From: Candidatus Latescibacteria bacterium 4484_7
Lineage (GTDB): Bacteria; Krumholzibacteriota; Krumholzibacteriia; Krumholzibacteriales; Krumholzibacteriaceae
NCBI GenBank assembly: GCA_002085285.1
Contig: NATK01000061.1
Coordinates: 1-8,051, forward strand
Length of the DNA stretch: 8,051 nt
Reading direction: 5' to 3'
The notes beneath the pieces were generated by a model. It was not told where the DNA came from. It worked only from the letters and a program-made list of their open reading frames with translations, and did no database searches. How positions within the stretch are numbered: position 1 is the first letter of the stretch; each line of letters begins with the position of its first letter. Both the position numbers and the translations under genes were made by a program. Shown one piece after another: positions 6,067 to 8,051 of the stretch.

Positions 6067-7506
6067 TCACCACCGCCCTGTTTCCAGATACTCGTTGATC
6101 GCCTTCGCCGCTTTGCGTCCCTGCCCCATCGCGAGGATCACAGTAGCCGCCCCGAGCACGATGTCGCCTCCGGCGAAGACGCCCTTCTTGCTCGTCTTCA
6201 TCGTTTCCGGATCTGCCAAGATATTGCCCCACTTGTTCGTGTTCAGGTCAGGCGTCGTACTCGGCACGAGCGGGTTCGATGCATTGCCGATCGCCACGAT
6301 ACACGCATCTACCTCTATGGTGAATTCGCTTCCCTCGATTGGAATCGGGCGGCGTCTTCCCGATTCGTCGGGCTCGCCGAGTTCCATCTTGATGCATTCA
6401 ACAGCCTTGACCCATCCGTTTTCATCCCCGATTATCCTCACCGGGTTCTGGAGCAGCCGAAGCTGAACTCCCTCCTCCTCTGCGTGCTCTATCTCCTCTA
6501 TCCTCGCAGGCATCTCCTGGCGCGAACGCCTGTATACGAGGTATACGTTCTCAGCACCGAGTCTCAATGCCGTACGGGCTGAATCCATCGCAACGTTGCC
6601 TCCGCCGAATACGGCGACATTCTTCGCCCTCGCTATCGGAGTGTCCGTCTCGGGGAAAGAGTACGCCTTCATCAGGTTTGCCCTGGTGAGATATTCGTTG
6701 GCCGAATAGACACCGTTCAAATTCTCGCCGGGAATGTGCATGAAGAGCGGCAGCCCGGCACCCGTTCCAACGAATACGGCGTCATATCCCTCTTCGAAGA
6801 GTTCGTCTATCGTAAATATCTTCCCTATCACCATATTCGTCCTTACCTCAACCCCCATCTTCTTGAGATTTTCCACCTCACGCTGAACGATCTTCTTAGG
6901 AAGCCTGAACTCAGGGATTCCGTACATGAGCACTCCGCCCGGTTTGTGCAGAGCCTCGAAGATCGTCACATCATGGCCTTCTCTCCGCACGTCCGCCGCG
7001 ACCGTGAGACCTGCCGGTCCCGACCCGACAATGGCGACCTTCTTACCCGTGGATGACTTGATTTCTGGCATCTCGGCCTCGCCCTGCTCCATTTCCCAGT
7101 CCGCTGCGAAACGCTCGAGCTTGCCGATCTGAATCGATTTGCTCATATCTTTCCTGCTCTTGCCGAAGATACAGGCTTTCTGGCACTGCTCTTCCTGTGG
7201 ACAGACACGTCCGCAGACAGCCGGAAGGATATTCGTCTCCTTGATCTTGTTGATCGCCTCCCTGAACTTTCCTTCGTAGATAAACTGAATGAAAGCAGGG
7301 ATATCTATCTCGACGGGGCATCCCCTGATGCACGGAGCATTCTTGCACTGAAGGCACCTCATAGCCTCTTCACGCGCCATCTCCGGCGTGTAACCCAGCG
7401 GAACCTCGTTAACGTTGCGGATACGTTCTCCGGGTTTCTGCTCGGGCATCGGTACAGGATCGAACTTGAGCTTTTCCTTAGGAGTTAATTTCTTGCCTTC
7501 TTCCAT
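6067..7506 (-). CDS. nfnB: NfnB (large subunit of NADH-dependent reduced ferredoxin:NADP+ oxidoreductase), GltA-like
   Basis: This 479-residue iron-sulfur flavoprotein is the NADPH-binding, ferredoxin-reducing subunit of NfnAB, which couples NADPH oxidation to reduction of ferredoxin and NAD+ (or the reverse) by flavin-based bifurcation in the cytoplasm. The N-terminal part carries eight Cys for two [4Fe-4S] clusters: 51, 54, 59, 63 (CLQCKNAPCIRGC) and 98, 102, 108, 112 (CGRVCPQEEQCQKAC). The FAD site starts at GSGPAGLTVAAD (161-172). The nucleotide site is GGGNVAMDSART (301-312), with an Arg pair in YRRSRQEMP (325-333). The C-terminal FAD motif is FAGGDIVLGAATV (444-456). Alone it would look like a glutamate synthase small subunit; the nfnA gene 29 nt upstream, and the absence of a large glutamate synthase gene alongside, favour Nfn. 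The related sulfide dehydrogenase (SudAB) cannot be excluded. The start has AGGGGG 9 nt upstream. Confidence 0.9.
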   Translation of the reverse strand: MEEGKKLTPKEKLKFDPVPMPEQKPGERIRNVNEVPLGYTPEMAREEAMRCLQCKNAPCIRGCPVEIDIPAFIQFIYEGKFREAINKIKETNILPAVCGRVCPQEEQCQKACIFGKSRKDMSKSIQIGKLERFAADWEMEQGEAEMPEIKSSTGKKVAIVGSGPAGLTVAADVRREGHDVTIFEALHKPGGVLMYGIPEFRLPKKIVQREVENLKKMGVEVRTNMVIGKIFTIDELFEEGYDAVFVGTGAGLPLFMHIPGENLNGVYSANEYLTRANLMKAYSFPETDTPIARAKNVAVFGGGNVAMDSARTALRLGAENVYLVYRRSRQEMPARIEEIEHAEEEGVQLRLLQNPVRIIGDENGWVKAVECIKMELGEPDESGRRRPIPIEGSEFTIEVDACIVAIGNASNPLVPSTTPDLNTNKWGNILADPETMKTSKKGVFAGGDIVLGAATVILAMGQGRKAAKAINEYLETGRW

Positions 7507-7515
7507 TCTTCATGA

Positions 7516-7521
7516 CCCCCT
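7516..7521 (-). promoter_or_regulatory. Ribosome binding site of nfnB
   Basis: AGGGGG on the minus strand lies 9 nt before the nfnB ATG at 7506, within the 29-nt nfnA-nfnB gap. An ATG at 7513 lies too close to it and is out of frame. Confidence 0.7.
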
Positions 7522-7535
7522 GGTAGGCGTAGAAA

Positions 7536-8051
7536 CTATTCCCCTACCTGTGAAATATACCTCTCCATGGATTCCTTTTCCTGCTCTTCGTACATTCTCA
7601 GCCGCTTCATCATCTCATCGAAGTCAACCTTGTGTCCGTCGAATTCGGGACCGTCAACGCAAACGAATTTCGTCTGGCCGTCGACCGAGACCCTGCACGC
7701 CCCGCACATGCCCGTTCCGTCGACCATTATCGTATTAAGACTAACCAGCGTGGGAATGCTGAACTTCTTCGTCATGAGGCTTACGAATTTCATCATGATC
7801 GGAGGCCCTATCGCCACGACGAGACTGACATCAACGCCCTCGTCGAGCAGCTTCTGGAGCGCATCGGTCACGACACCTTTCATCCCGTAGGAGCCGTCGT
7901 CAGTCGTTATGAGAACGCGGTCCGCCACGGCTCTCATCCTGTCCTCCATGATCACGAGCTCCTTCGTCCTGCCTCCGAGTATCGCGATAACCTCGTTGCC
8001 CGCAGCCTTCATCGCCTGCGCTATCGGGTGGGAAGGCGCAATACCTATACC
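7536..8051 (-). CDS. nfnA: NfnA (small subunit of NADH-dependent reduced ferredoxin:NADP+ oxidoreductase), C-terminal 171 residues
   Basis: NfnA is the NAD(H)-binding FAD subunit of the bifurcating NfnAB complex and belongs to the ferredoxin reductase/dihydroorotate dehydrogenase electron-transfer family. The visible part begins in the nucleotide-binding domain: GIGIAPSHPIAQAMK (1-15), the ILGGRTKE strand-turn (24-31), TTDDGSYGMKGVV (49-61) and AIGPPIMMK (80-88). It ends with the [2Fe-2S] segment: Asp111, Cys116, Cys119 and Cys131 (GMCGACR, FVCVDGPEFDGH). That set fits the Asp(Cys)3 cluster described for the related sulfide dehydrogenase of Pyrococcus, in place of the four Cys of dihydroorotate dehydrogenase subunits. 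The N-terminal FAD domain, start codon and promoter lie beyond the right edge, and the frame is open to base 8051. It precedes nfnB by 29 nt in the order usual for this operon. Confidence 0.92.
   Translation of the reverse strand, partial: GIGIAPSHPIAQAMKAAGNEVIAILGGRTKELVIMEDRMRAVADRVLITTDDGSYGMKGVVTDALQKLLDEGVDVSLVVAIGPPIMMKFVSLMTKKFSIPTLVSLNTIMVDGTGMCGACRVSVDGQTKFVCVDGPEFDGHKVDFDEMMKRLRMYEEQEKESMERYISQVGE

Noticed and set aside
6067..7506. Glutamate synthase small subunit (gltD-type) as the name for the NfnB gene
   Set aside because: The sequence family is shared, but the adjacent NfnA subunit and the lack of a large glutamate synthase subunit beside it favour NfnB.

Overview
The window comes from the chromosome of a bacterium, most likely an uncultured, anaerobic or hydrogen-metabolising one with an outer membrane. 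Three observations support this: two hydrogenase maturation genes, an electron-bifurcating NADH/NADPH/ferredoxin enzyme of anaerobes, and a large secreted lipoprotein. Base composition is moderately G+C rich, with frequent ATA (Ile) and AGG/AGA (Arg) codons. I cannot name the lineage. There are no RNA genes, insertion sequences or CRISPR arrays.

Layout: (1) 1-3114, minus strand: hypF followed after 33 nt by hypE, which runs off the left edge. Together they make the cyanide ligands of the [NiFe]-hydrogenase active site. (2) 3115-3362: a divergent intergenic region of about 250 bp. It holds two copies of a partly palindromic sequence 76-77 bp apart and a possible sigma-54 promoter facing hypF. 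(3) 3363-4016, plus strand: a MgtC/SapB-family membrane protein. (4) 4118-5884, minus strand: a DUF885-family lipoprotein with a HExxxGH metallohydrolase motif, convergent with mgtC. (5) 5935-5968: a clear intrinsic terminator closing the next operon. (6) 6067-8051, minus strand: nfnA (partial, runs off the right edge) and nfnB, a two-gene cluster for the NADH-dependent reduced ferredoxin:NADP+ oxidoreductase.

How they fit together: HypF and HypE belong to the same hydrogenase maturation pathway, and NfnAB balances NADH, NADPH and reduced ferredoxin. Both fit a metabolism in which H2 and ferredoxin matter, but the window holds no hydrogenase structural gene, so the link is inference. The MgtC and DUF885 genes are single-gene units with no visible functional tie to their neighbours.

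The gene content is mostly ordinary. The least ordinary part is HypF. It is about 901 residues where the family usually has about 750-770. The largest extra piece is a Gly/Ser/Asp-rich stretch that I can lay out as an in-frame repeat of 14 codons (42 bp), present in four to five degenerate copies. Its zinc-finger region also has one Cys replaced by Asp.
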